Assembly (NCBI GenBank): GCA_949987565.1
Contig: OX465107.1
Span: 11,165,721 to 11,229,720, forward strand
DNA length: 64,000 bases
Reading direction: 5' to 3'
Origin: Luidia sarsii
Taxonomy: Eukaryota; Echinodermata; Asteroidea; Paxillosida; Luidiidae
Shown here: piece by piece, positions 1 through 10,234 of the stretch
Layout of the letters: every line of letters starts with the position of its first letter
Numbering within the stretch: the first letter of the stretch is position 1
The notes under the pieces: generated by a model
Seen by the model: only the letters and a program-made list of their open reading frames with translations
Told to the model about the DNA's origin: nothing
Databases searched by the model: none
Position numbers and translations under genes: made by a program

Positions 1-1046
1 TTAAGTCAATTTATCCAATGCCAAGGTTGATCTTACAGAGACCGACTTTGAGTTATCCGAACGTCCCCCCTTTCGAGACCCCCAAAACCCCAACCTGAAA
101 CCCTCCGAAAAACCCACACGCAAGACCTCAGCGGCCGCTGTATTTGGATACCTTGCCAACAGGGGCTCCAAAATGTCAGACCTCACAGGAGTGTGCGCCA
201 AGCAGCACACGCACTCATGACCCAACCCACATGGAGGCCTAAAATTAACGGGGAGCGTGATGTTACTGCTTAGACCCTGAGGTGAGGGCTTTGGGGAGCT
301 GGCCACTACACTTGAAACTCCCATGGCGGGGGGAGCTACACTTAGAACATTTGTGAGCGAATTTGCAATTCGCGAAGGTGCACTTGCCCCGATTGAACCC
401 GTAACACACGTTCGGTTGTTGGCGGAAGGTGTTAGGGGGGGGGACCGAAAGGAAGGAAAAAGTGGGACCCAACAACCCCAGGGGCCGACCCTTGCCGAAA
501 CCCGGGTGACGAATACTGCCAGACAGGAGCCTGAACAAGAAGGGTCCACAGCTCCCCATCAATAACGGACCATGAGCGAGAAGGCCGCCCCTGCTGTCTC
601 ATTCGAAACTGCCTCTCGTACTCAAGCCAACCCTTCCCCGGGAACCGAGCTGCCGCAACTCTCACAACGTGCATGTATTTTAACAGCTCCTGGGTTCGCG
701 AAGGGTGCGCTGCAGAGAAAACAGCGACAAAAACCAGAAAAGCATCTGTCCACCCCAAGATGGAGGAAATCAGAGATTTTTTCTTTTGTTCCGTTACCAC
801 CAAATTCCCCCCAGAATCAAAGGAAACAGCCATGCCCTGGCCACCAGCAGGAGCGAATTTCGCACGGTCCAACAACAGATCTAGATCAACGAACTCTCCC
901 CTGACTATCCTCTCCCTCACACTGACTGGAAGAGTTGTCCCCAAGGGCTCACAAATGGAGCTCAGCTGCCCTTCTATCCCACCTAGGTAAGCCAAATCCC
1001 CAGGCCTGGAACCCTCAACTGGTGTGGCCCCAGATCCCGAGCCCAA
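1..1046 (-). pseudogene. Ngaro/DIRS-superfamily gag-pol remnant (5' part)
   Basis: This is the N-terminal part of a tyrosine-recombinase retrotransposon read right to left, in three frames. Positions 1046-432 encode a Gag-like region with the block SICEPLGTTLP and the segment ILGWTDAFLVF. Positions 562-263 continue in another frame with a CCCH/CCHC-like knuckle (CYGFNRGKCTFANCKFAHKC). Positions about 215-1 continue in a third frame with a pol linker containing TPVRSDILEPLL and SEGFRLGF. The same Gag blocks recur in the element at 34972-38592, so the two are one family. At least two frameshifts make it a pseudogene, and it runs off the left edge. Assignment to Ngaro-like rather than DIRS-like rests on family resemblance. 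Confidence 0.7.
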
Positions 1047-1332
1047 AGGGGCGGCAGCTGCAGACCCTCATCCCCGTATCCTCCCCCAACCCAATGTCTG
1101 GAATGAGTGGACCAAGAGAACAAGCCTGGCCAGCCCTTAGTGAGGACTCACCACTAATTTGAGATCGGGAAGTGTCGGCCTGACCCGGCTGTTGTTCCGT
1201 TAGGTGTAAAGTACCGTGCTGTCCAAACTCCAGAATAAGTCAGGAAATAAACCCAAGGTACACTGTAGTTCATATGCTGTCAACCCATCACAAGACCAAC
1301 ATGGTTGACACTGGAAAAAAAGACAAGGACAA
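1047..1332. other. no gene seen
   Basis: This is the upstream flank of the minus-strand Gag remnant. It holds only short out-of-frame ORFs and probably includes the variable N-terminal Gag region or the element's 5' end. Confidence 0.4.
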
Positions 1333-1409
1333 CTAGAGATTTATGTCTGTTGGCAAACAGAACATAACGCTTTTCCGCATCTGGTTCTCTTTAGAAAAAA
1401 AAGAAGAAA
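1333..1409 (-). mobile_element. Helitron-like 3' terminus (fragment)
   Basis: On the minus strand the segment ends in CTAG (1333-1336), preceded by a 9-nt spacer and a hairpin with stem TCTGTT/AACAGA. Further inward lies the shared block GCGGAAAAGCGTTATG. Only about 75 bp separate this terminus from the next one, so it is a remnant of an element that another copy abuts. Confidence 0.5.
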
Positions 1410-1704
1410 CTAGAGATTTATGTCTGTTGGCTAACAGAACATAACGCTTTTCCGCATCTGGCTCTCTTAAAAAAAAAAAAAAAAAAAATTGACATCAGCG
1501 GGATTCGAACTCATGGCTTCCACTCATGGTTGCGAGGTCTCTGCCTTTTTATGGGAGCTGTAAATGCAGAGGCGGGGAGCTCTATGCAAGGGCTCTATGC
1601 ATTTGTCAAGTTTGAAAAAAATCAAAGTTTGTTCAATGGCAAAAGTGCCGTGGAGAAAAACCCTGTACAAAGTCTATGGGATTATTCCGACCAGAAAAAG
1701 AAGA
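1410..1704 (-). mobile_element. Helitron-like element, internally deleted copy
   Basis: Read on the minus strand, it starts with TCTTCTTTTTCTGGTCGG near 1704 and ends with a hairpin, a 9-nt spacer and CTAG at 1413-1410. It keeps the terminal segments and a degenerate tRNA T-arm-like motif (GATTCGAAC on +). It lacks most of the central block seen in longer copies. It sits head-to-tail with the next copy at 1707. Confidence 0.5.
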
Positions 1705-1706
1705 AA

Positions 1707-2310
1707 CTAGAGATTTATGTCTGTTGGCTAACAGAACATAACGCTTTTCCGCATCTGCCTCTCTTAAAAAAAAACCAAAAAAAACAAATACTGACATCAG
1801 CGGGATTCGAACTCGGAACCTCAATTTCTACCCCAAAACGCACGTGCATATTTCGTGCACAAAGTGTATGGGACTTCATTATAACATTAAAAAAATCATA
1901 ATAATTCTGAACAATGGTCAATTGCTTCGAAACTCAGGATTTAGAATGTCTAGCCCAATAGCTAAATGCCTACCAAATTTCGAGACAATTGACCTTCGAC
2001 AAATATGCGTTTTAAAAACACGCATTTTGTTGACGTCACGATTGCGTCATGGCATTTTGGCCCCGGAGGGTGTTTCTAAACTACATCCCCAACAGATATA
2101 ATCGGAAAAATGAAAAGCACTGTCACGTGACACATGATGATGTCATGACAATTTTAAGACAACTGTGCACTAGCTCAACATAGGCTCTATGCATTTGCCA
2201 AGTTTGAAAAAAATCAAAGTGTGTTCAATGGCAAAAGTGCCGTGGAGAAAAACCCTGTACAAAGTCTATGGGATTATTCCGACCAGAAAAAGAAGAAGAA
2301 GAAGAAGAAG
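1707..2310 (-). mobile_element. Helitron-like element copy
   Basis: The minus-strand 3' end is CTAG at 1710-1707, with a TCTGTTAGCCAACAGA hairpin upstream. The T-arm-like GATTCGAAC motif lies at about 1803-1811. The 5' end is a (TTC)n run leading into TCTGGTCGG near 2280-2310. Blocks with CACGTGAC and TGACGTCA palindromes are shared with the copies at 6.4-9.3 kb and 33-35 kb. Confidence 0.5.
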
Positions 2311-2334
2311 ACAAAAAAAAAAATCAGAACAACA

Positions 2335-2865
2335 ACAATAGCTTTTCCGCTACGCGGCGGAAAAGCTAAAAAATTGATAAAAAAAAATTGACACCAACAG
2401 GATTCGAACCCTTAACCTCCATTCCTAACCCAAAACACATGTGCATATTTTGTGCACAAAGTCTATGGCACTTCATTATATTTTTTCCAAAAATCATAAT
2501 AATTCTGAACAATGTTAAATTACTTCAAAACTCAGGATTTCGAATGTCTAGCCCAATAGCTACATGTAAATGCCCACCAAATTTCGAGACGATTGACCTT
2601 TGACAAATATGCGTTTTAAAAACACGCATTTTGATGACGTCACGATTGCGTCATGGCATTTTGGCCCCGGAGGGTGTTTCTAGACTACATCCCTAATATA
2701 AACAAAAACAATAAAAAAATCTTGCTCCGTTGGCCAAATATGCTCAATTGAATGGTACAATCTTAAAAGTTTATGACCTCATTAATATTCACGAGATGAC
2801 GTCACGATCAAATGAGGGCAATTTTTGGATACACCTTTTCCCAACTTAGATATTCCACCAGGTTG
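2335..2865 (-). mobile_element. Helitron-like element fragment with terminal hairpin
   Basis: It begins with the palindromic block AGCTTTTCCGCTACGCGG and its complement (2337-2366). The T-arm-like GATTCGAACC motif and the TGACGTCA blocks of the family follow. It stops after CCCAACTTAGATAT near 2860, and no CTAG terminus is present. Confidence 0.45.
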
Positions 2866-3038
2866 GGTCACAATGTGTGACATGGAAGTGAAAAATTCAA
2901 ATTAGTTGAAAAGCAATTCTTTTGCACTTGTTATGTGTGTGACATGTCATAGTTTCATAATCTCATATGTTTTTGGTGCGTTGATATACAAAATAAAAAT
3001 AAATTCTTCTAGAATCTGCAGTGCTCCACCAACAGTGC

Positions 3039-3432
3039 AGACGTAACGTGGACACCAAAGCCAATAAATCATTTTAATGCAAATAATACATAGGCATAGA
3101 ATTTCCTTAACAACTAATCATAAAATAATTGTATTTAAGAAGTAAAAATCAAAACAAAACTTTAGATTGACCTACGAATACAATCATCGACCGAGGAAAG
3201 AAAAAACTAAGACCATGTCAGTTCATTTCTTCTCAATATTTTCACATGCATGATGTTTATTTCCGCAAAGTCACATAGAACTCAAGTTAGCAAAGAAACA
3301 AACATTCCTTTGGTTTTAAATGCACAGATATACTTCAGAAAATCATAGTTTGGGAAAATATTAAAACTGGAATTACTCAATATTGAAATGTGGTTTACTC
3401 ATTAACTCCTGTGCAGACGTAACGTGGACACC
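3039..3432. repeat. 22-bp direct repeat pair
   Basis: GTGCAGACGTAACGTGGACA followed by CC occurs at 3039-3060 and again at about 3411-3432, flanking AT-rich sequence with no ORF. The pair could bound an unrecognised insertion or be two members of a dispersed repeat. Only two copies are seen. Confidence 0.4.
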
Positions 3433-4150
3433 GTGTTATGTTACATCAGCACAACTTTTTTTTTCCTTTGATGGTTGGGAATTTTTGGCTTTAGATTTGG
3501 CTTTTGGCTTTCTTTTGGCTTTTACATCGGCCAGTGCTGTAGGTTTCGAGACCATTTTTCCCTGGTCACGGTCTCGTTACCCTGTGGTCTCGGTCTTGGA
3601 CCCTTCCGGTCTCGGATATTGTCTTGCTTCGAGACCGCCATTATTTACATGTGAAAATGTGAAATTAATTTGTTATCTTTTTTTTCTAAGTTCCCTGTCT
3701 GTTGAAAACCAAAACCCTTTATGGGAACTACACATAGGGCATTTTGCCCAGGGCTGATGAGTAGTTAATGACACTGTAAACTCCATGCATCAGAGGGTGG
3801 AAGGTTGGAAACATCACGCAAAACCAATACTCATATCATGCGGGGCCTCATTCTACATGTATGGTTCCACAAATTTCCCCTGAACCAATACCATGGGTCC
3901 TGGCACTGTGTAGAATGCAATACACACGTAAAATCACAAAATCATGAGAGCACATGCAATCTTACGTATGCATGTGGGACGTAAGGGAATACCAATCAAT
4001 GACTTTGTTGAAGAATTTTCCATCAAGGGGAATTACTTTACATGAGTCACCTGTTTTGCCGTTTTGGTCTTAGGAAGTCTGTTATGTATATAGATAGATA
4101 TCCTAACATTCCTAACAAGAATGAGACTGTTTTTTTTGTTTTTTTCCTTC
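3433..4150. other. no gene; hAT-like terminus fragment
   Basis: No gene is recognisable. Positions 3531-3650 carry CCAGTGCTGTAGG followed by several GGTCTCG motifs, matching an inverted copy at about 14800-14881. These are typical subterminal repeats of a hAT-type non-autonomous element. Confidence 0.35.
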
Positions 4151-4275
4151 GATCTAACCTTGGAGTTGACTTAGGCACCATGTCAAAAAGATTTTAATCG
4201 GCGCGACGCGACCCACCGCACAGCGCCGCACTGCGCCGCGGGTCGGCGCGCCCCGTCCGCTTTTAGGCAGGATTG
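4150..4275. repeat. GC-rich CGCGCC repeat (copy 1)
   Basis: A CpG-rich island with repeated GCGCCGC and CGCGAC motifs follows ATGTCAAAAAGATTTTAATC. The same sequence lies inverted at 14565-14700. This is a dispersed mobile repeat rather than a gene promoter, because no ORF follows it. Confidence 0.5.
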
Positions 4276-4795
4276 GTGGAACAGGGTGTGTATGAAAAAA
4301 CGCAGGCCGTGTACATGAACTTTTAAAATGTACATGTAGAAACCCGTGATCCATTGCCTATTGCATAACGCAGAGATGGTCCATTTAGGGGTGCCGAATA
4401 ATCAAATATTTGATTGATCATTGTATATTATTTACCAAATTCGTATAATTATTCGATTGCAGAATTCGATTGTATGAATTTGCCAAGATAGTTATTTGGA
4501 ATTATAATCATGTACAACATTGTTGAAATAAAATAATTATATGACGAATATTTAACCTGACGTGGAAAGACAGGAGATCCAAGGAGGAACATCGTCCTTG
4601 GTTTCCAATATTTTGTGCACAAAATCTTCCCACCACTATGCAGTTGCCGTTTGTCATTCACGAACTGTCAGAACTAGGGTTTTTCCTTTTTTATGTTTTG
4701 CCTTGGAGACGGTTTTTCGGTTTTGATTTTTCAAAAACTGAAATTTTAATCTCCTTTGTTTTTTCTTTTTCACATGAGTTGAAAATACAAACGTT
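4276..4795. other. no gene seen
   Basis: AT-rich sequence with ATTCGAT-type palindromes around 4385-4470 and no supportable ORF. Confidence 0.4.
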
Positions 4796-4890
4796 TTGTG
4801 TCCGAAATTTAAGGCATTTGCCGCACACATCTGCTCTAAAAACGGCTTTTGGGATCGTACTCGTCCCCGTGATTTGCGCACGCATACATG
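4796..4890 (+). repeat. dispersed repeat, CxKFKAFA block (copy 1)
   Basis: This stretch is almost identical to 40600-40685. One frame is open in both and reads KFKAFA...KNGFWDRT...RDLRT. The similarity covers only about 95 bp and no flanking exon signals are clear. It is best treated as a mobile repeat that may contain former coding sequence. Confidence 0.45.
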
Positions 4891-5375
4891 TACGTTTACG
4901 TTGAGGCTGATGTTTATCGTGGTGCGAGACCGCTGTCCGATCCAGTGTGCACTCAGCACGTGCACAATGATTAGTAGACTTCTACCAGTCCTTACAGTTG
5001 TTTCTAACAATAAACTAATGTTTATTACATTTGTACCAGCGATGTTTCGAGTTTCGCGGTCAACCAAAGTACGCACTCCGCATAAGAAATGTATTTACTA
5101 GAATTGTAGAAATTTTTAGAAGGATTTGTCATTTATTTGTTGAGATATCGAAAGTTGTAAAGAATATATTATTTTTGCAAAATCGCTCCGTGCGCGCGCC
5201 GCCGCGTTAGATCGAGCCAAAACGGCGGTGATAAAGTCAAACTCGCATTTTTCGACCGCTGAGCGCACCCTGTAAACATTGTCCAAATCTGTCGATTTTA
5301 CTCTTAAATTGAAGCCTGGAATCTCTTCTTTCTATGAAATTAATGACGAAGAGAATAATGTTGAATTACGTGGAA

Positions 5376-5455
5376 ACAACATTCGGAGACAAACGATGAA
5401 AGTAGCGCATTTTCGTTATGAACGATTTACCTTCGCGATGTTAGCGAGGTTGGCA
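5376..5455 (+). repeat. dispersed repeat (copy 1)
   Basis: A block beginning CATTCGGAGA and containing GAAAGTAGCGCATTTT and TTCGCGA-GTTAGCGAG is repeated in the same orientation at about 27818-27892. No protein function is suggested. Confidence 0.45.
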
Positions 5456-6284
5456 AGTCTAGGTGTGGTTTCCGCCTCTAGGTGAAGCTATAGCGATACT
5501 ACAGGACCAGTAGGGCCGAAACCAGCCTATGCGCTGCAGTGTAACATGACACAACTCAACTTTTCACAGCAGGTATTGTGCTTTCAGTGCATGCTCTGCT
5601 GTGCGTTCGTGAATGGGATCGTGATTTGATCGTGAATGGGATGGAGGATCGTAACAGATTATTTTATCGACTGTCTGCTTGTGCTGGTTCTACATGTATG
5701 TTTACATTACACACACGCTTATATTACTGTAAAGGTATTTTATCACTTTTATCAGTGATACATAATTATTTTTTTCAAGGTATACATCTGCACGGCTTGT
5801 GCTTAAAAGTGTAAGGCGTGACGCTAAAATTAGGCCGTGTTTGTTTTTATTTGGCCGTGCTTATCACGGCTGCACGGCTGGCTGCCTAAAAGCTTGGCCG
5901 ACATGCGGCGCCGCCGCGAAGATTAAGATTCCTGCATAACAAAAGGTGTGGGATTTGCATAATCTTTCATGGACGATCGCATTCTGGGTACTTGCTCTTG
6001 GACTCGGCCCGACGCGGCGCGCCGATGGTAACACTGACACTAGTGGATCTGGCCAGGCGGCCACCATAAAACCACACAGGAGGTGACCGCAAACACAAGA
6101 TAAATACGAGAACTGTACTGTACCACGTTTTACACTTCATCCACGATGTGCTCTAATCCAACTTTTTCATTGTAAGGATGGCGTATGGACTACTTGTTTT
6201 TTAATTCATATACCATTAACTTCGATTCAAAATGTCGCTGCAACCTCGTTACTACATTTTTCTAGGATGATTGTTAGCTTTTCC

Positions 6285-6430
6285 GCCGCTTCCAGGGAAG
6301 CGGAAAAGCTATATCTGTTGTTCAGATTTTTTTAGCTTTTCCGCCGCGTAGCGGAAAAGCTATTGTTGTTGTTCTGATTTTTTTTTTTAGCTTTTCCGTT
6401 CCATACGGAAAAGCTATTGTTCTTGTTCTG
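6285..6430. repeat. three tandem AGCTTTTCCGC hairpins
   Basis: Three perfect or near-perfect palindromes lie in a row: GCTTTTCCGC...GCGGAAAAGC at 6286-6312, 6333-6362 and 6390-6416. TTGTTCTGATTTTTT-like spacers separate them. Related hairpins occur at 2337, 16470, 16515 and 33490, always at the edge of Helitron-like repeats. Confidence 0.7.
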
Positions 6431-7160
6431 ATTTTTTTTTTTTGTCTTCTTCTTCTTCTTCTTCTTCTTCTTCTTCTTCTTCTTTTTCTGGTCGGAATAA
6501 TCCCATAGACAAAGCACAGGGTTTTTTCGGAGGGCACTTTTGCCATTGAACAAACTTTGATTTTTTTCAAACTTGACAAATGCATAGAACCCTTGCTGAA
6601 GTTGTGCACAGTTGTCTTTAAAACTTCATGACGTCACCATGTGTCACGTGACAGTGCTTTAAAGGGGCAAATTTCAAATTGCAATAAAAGCAAAAAATTA
6701 ATTTCGTTTTGTTCCAAGTTTGCACTATATCTAAGTTGGGAAAAGGTGTATCCAAAAATTGCCCTCATTTGATCGTGACGTCATCTCATGAATATTAATG
6801 AGGTCATAAACTTTTAAGATTTTAACATTCAATTGAGCATATTTGGCCAACGGAGCAAGATTTTTTTACTGTTTTTGTTTATATCTATTAGGGATGTAGT
6901 CTAGAAACACCCTCTGGGGCCAAAATGCCATGACGCAATCGTGACGTCATCAAAATGCGTGTTTTTAAAACACATATTTGCCAAAGGTCAATCGTCTCGA
7001 AATTTGGTGTGCAGGTAGCTATTGTGCTAGACATTCATAATCCTGAGTTGGGAATTAATTAACCATTGTTCAGAATTGTTATGATTTTGTTCATATTATA
7101 ATGTAGTCCCATACACTTTGTGCGCATAATATGCACGTGCTTTAAAGGGGCAACTTGTAC
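6431..7160 (+). mobile_element. Helitron-like element copy
   Basis: A (TCT)n run at 6433-6490 leads into CTGGTCGGAATAATCCC. The family's CACGTGAC block and TCATCTCATGAATATTAATG block follow, with GTGCGCATAATATGCACG near 7120-7140. The T-arm and the CTAG terminus are missing. Minus-strand ORFs here are repeat shadows rich in Lys/Arg from the (TCT)n run. Confidence 0.45.
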
Positions 7161-7479
7161 ACTACACTGTAGTCATTAATTGTGGATTCACGTAGGTAGA
7201 TCTAAACTTCAGACGAAGATTACTACCTGAACGAAGAAAAAATCGTATTTTTATTTTGTCTTCAACCGACTCAACATATACCCCGGATTGAAAATATCAA
7301 AACATATTTCCGGAATTTCCTTTGTTTTTCATTGTTTAGGTTTTTTTATACTAAGGGCCATAGGTTTGTGTACAAATTAGCTGTGAAATCCATTAAGGGC
7401 CTAATATCAAATACAAATGGCTTCAAACTTGGCACATACTTAGGTTAGTAGATGGAGATTCATTGCAAAAAGTGAGATC

Positions 7480-8050
7480 TTCATGACGTCACCACGTGTC
7501 ACGTGACAGCGCTTTAAAGGGGCAAATTTCAAACTCAAATAAAAGCAAAAATGCAAATTCGTTTGGTTTCAATTTTGCAGCATATCTAAGTTGGGAAAAG
7601 ATGTATCCAAAAATTGCCCTCATTTGATCGTGACGTCATCTCATGAATATTAATGAGGTCATAAACTTTTAAGATTTTAACATTAAATTGAGCATATTTG
7701 GCCAACGGAGCAAGATTTTTTTCATTTTTTCGTTTATATCTAATGGGGATGTAGTTTAGAAACACCCTCCGGGAACAAAATGTCATGACGCAATCGTGAC
7801 GTCATCAAAATGCGTGATTTTAAAGCACATATTAGCCAATGGTCAATCTTTTCGAAATTTTGTGGCCAGTTAGCTATTGGGCTAGACATCTTAAATCCTG
7901 AGTATGGAACCGATTAAACATTGTTTTGAATTATTATGATTTGTTAAATATCATTTCTTAGTCCCTTAGACTTTGTGCACGATACGTTGGTGTGCCTTTT
8001 GGGGTAGGAATGGATGGTACAGGTTCGAAACAGAGTTGCCACCTTCATGA
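7480..8050 (+). mobile_element. Helitron-like element fragment
   Basis: It shares the CACGTGAC, ATCTAAGTTGGGAAAAG and TGACGTCATC blocks with the other copies. It ends near a degenerate T-arm-like motif (GGTTCGAAAC) at about 8028. There are no clean termini. Confidence 0.4.
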
Positions 8051-8209
8051 ACTCAATCAAAACGATGCTAAAAGGGGTTTACACCAATATACAGTAAAAC
8101 TGTGTTTTTTTTCGTTTGTTTGTGCTTGAGTTGTCACGTGACCACCCTTTAAAGGGCCAACCTGGCATGTGCAATCACGCCACGATCTTAGATCCCGCAG
8201 GAGCGATAT

Positions 8210-8554
8210 TTAGCATATATCTAAGTTGGGCAACAATGTATCCAAATATTGCAATAATTATGATGATGAGGTCATCTTATGAATATTAATGAGGTAATAA
8301 AAAAACGATATTAAATCAATGGTTAACTCCCTTGTTGTGCTGTTGCTAGCGCATATAGCATGTGAGAGGAGTTTCAGGGACCAATTAGGTTTCATGACCT
8401 TCCTCATGTCATGTGACCCTTTCCTCCGGTCCAGACCGGAAGTACTGTAGTAATCATGCATGTGCTACTGGTTTTCAGATTTTCAACTTGGTCTTTCTTC
8501 GGGAAAAAAAAAGGAAAAGCTACACGTTCTGTTACAACAGACGTATGTTTCTAG
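8210..8554 (+). mobile_element. Helitron-like element 3' part
   Basis: A diverged copy whose 3' end is clear: hairpin TCTGTTACAACAGA, 9-nt spacer, then CTAG at 8551-8554. The next copy starts two bases later, giving a head-to-tail arrangement. Confidence 0.5.
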
Positions 8555-8555
8555 T

Positions 8556-9348
8556 TCTTCTTCTTTTTCTGGTCGGAATAATCCCATAGACTTTGTACAG
8601 GGTTTTTGTAAGATCCACTTTGGCCATTGAACACACTTGGATTTTTTGAAACTTTGCAAATGTATAGAGCCCTTGCTGAAGTCGTGCACAGTTGTCTTTA
8701 AAACTTCATGACGTCACCACGTGTCACGTGATAGCGCTTTAAAGGGACAAATTTCAAACTCCAATAAAAGCAAAAGTACAAGTTCGTTTGGTTTCAATTT
8801 TGCAGTATATCTAAGTTGGGAAAAGGTGTATCCAAAAATTGCCCTCATTTGATCGTGACGTCATCTCATGAATATTAATGAGGTCATAAACTTTTAAGAT
8901 TTTAACATTCAATTGAGCATATTTGGCCAACGGAGCAAGATTTTTTTCATTTTTTCGATTATATCTATTGGGGATGTAGTTTAGAAACACCCTCCGGGGC
9001 CAAAATGCCATGACGCAATCGTGACGTCATCAAAATGCATGTTTTTAAAACGCATATTTGTCAAAGGTCAATCGTCTCAAAATTTGGTGGGCATTTAGCT
9101 ATCGGGCTAGACATTCTAAATCCTGAGTTTGGAAGCAATTGACCATTGTTCAGAATTATTATGATTTTTTGAAAAATATAATGAAGTCCCATACACTTTG
9201 TGCACAAAATATGCACGTGCGTTTTGGGTTAGGAATGGAGGTTACGGGTTCGAATCCCGCTGATATGAATTATTTTTTTTTTTTTTTTAAAGAGAACCAG
9301 ATGCGGAAAAGCGTTATGTTCTGTTTGCCAACAGACATAAATCTCTAG
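8556..9348 (+). mobile_element. Helitron-like non-autonomous element, best copy
   Basis: This 793-bp copy starts TCTTCTTCTTTTTCTGGTCG and ends with hairpin TCTGTTTGCCAACAGA (9320-9335), a 9-nt spacer and CTAG at 9345-9348, followed by T. A 5' TC, a short hairpin about 10 nt before CTRR and a 3' T are the known Helitron/Helentron signatures. No Rep/helicase ORF is present, so it would be non-autonomous. A T-arm-like GGGTTCGAATCCCG at about 9246-9259 is followed by a T-run. The base before the 5' TC is T rather than A, which fits Helentrons better than canonical Helitrons. Confidence 0.6.
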
Positions 9349-9353
9349 TTTTT

Positions 9354-9545
9354 TCTTCTTCTTCTCCCCCAAAGCCCATAGACAATGCACAGGGGTTTTG
9401 TAAGCACGACTTTAGTCATTGAACAGACTTGGATCTTTTTTCAAACGTGGCAAATGCATAAAGCCCTGCTGAAATTGATCCTAAACACCTTGATATCATC
9501 ATGACGTCATCACGTGTCACGTGACCTTGCTTTAAAGGGTCATCA
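9354..9545 (+). mobile_element. Helitron-like element 5' fragment
   Basis: It starts with TCTTCTTCTTC directly after the previous copy's terminus and keeps the CCCATAGAC and CACGTGTCACGTGAC blocks. It is cut off near 9545. Confidence 0.4.
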
Positions 9546-9581
9546 AATTGCCTGCTGAAATTTAACAAATCGTCCATGAAG

Positions 9582-9697
9582 CTAAAGTCCATAGGCGTTG
9601 CGGGCGGGGCCGGTGGAGCTGGTCGTGTTTGTGGCCCGCAGACAAGACGCTTCGTCGTCGTCGCTTACATCTTCGTTTTCCAGGGGTCTCTTGAGAG
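9582..9697 (-). CDS. candidate terminal exon, unknown protein
   Basis: On the minus strand TTGCTTTCAG at 9707-9698 is a good splice acceptor. One frame is then open for 37 codons (LKRPLENEDVSDDDEASC...) to a TAG at 9584-9582. The acidic composition is exon-like, but a second frame is also open. It could be the last exon of a minus-strand gene that also includes 10235-10447. This is an inference. Confidence 0.25.
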
Positions 9698-9893
9698 CTG
9701 AAAGCAATTGTAAATTACAAATATAATATTGTGCAAGTCTGAGAAACGCCAACGGTTAAGTCAACAAACATTATTATCGAAGACGCTCAGCCAAGTACGA
9801 TCGGAGTTGAAAATAATTCTAAACAACCTATTTCAGTTGATTTTTTGAATTTCAAGATTCCTATGACTAAGGTCACTAAACCTAGGCATTTTT

Positions 9894-10110
9894 TTAAACC
9901 TGGAGTGCATGCAAGGTCAAAGGGAGGTACTGTATATACATGTGCATGTTCCTGAGGGGAGGAAGAGAAGGGTGGTAGGAAGTAACTAAGGGAACCTTGG
10001 GCTTGTCCTTGGGACCTGGTGGCTTTTGTTTTAGTGCTGAACTTCTGGGAATGGAATAGACTTTAGCAATGGAGTTCTTCACTTGGCGAGAACTTTAGCC
10101 TCTAGCAACC
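9894..10110 (-). pseudogene. Penelope-like element fragment
   Basis: The minus-strand ORF includes VPLVTSYHPSLPPLRN. This is the kind of block found after the RT domain in Penelope-like and related retroelements, before the linker to the GIY-YIG endonuclease. Other Penelope-type pieces are at 27884-28024 and 40790-41090. It is truncated at both ends. Confidence 0.4.
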
Positions 10111-10234
10111 AAGTTACTGGCCAATACACGTGTACTGTATGGCGGCGAAAGTCAGACTCATTGGAACATATGCGCCTCAGGATAAAAAGTTAACAAAAAA
10201 ATACATATACTGTACATTTACATGTACATTGTAC

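Noticed and set aside
1..549. 182-codon minus ORF read as one protein
   Set aside because: Only its C-terminal half is the pol linker. The N-terminal half is out of frame with the Gag knuckle carried by 562-263, so the ORF is a frameshift product.
2337..2366. Bacterial-type terminator hairpin
   Set aside because: It is a palindrome at a mobile-repeat border in a eukaryotic genome, not linked to any gene end.
6322..6609. Arg- or Lys-rich minus ORFs
   Set aside because: They translate a (TCT)n microsatellite in a Helitron-like repeat.
7586..9011. Two very similar 66-codon minus ORFs (7586-7786 and 8811-9011)
   Set aside because: They are the same Helitron-like block translated in two copies; other copies of the block carry indels.
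9238..9270. Functional tRNA gene at the T-arm-like motif
   Set aside because: Only a T-arm and T-run are present; there is no A-box, D-arm or acceptor stem.
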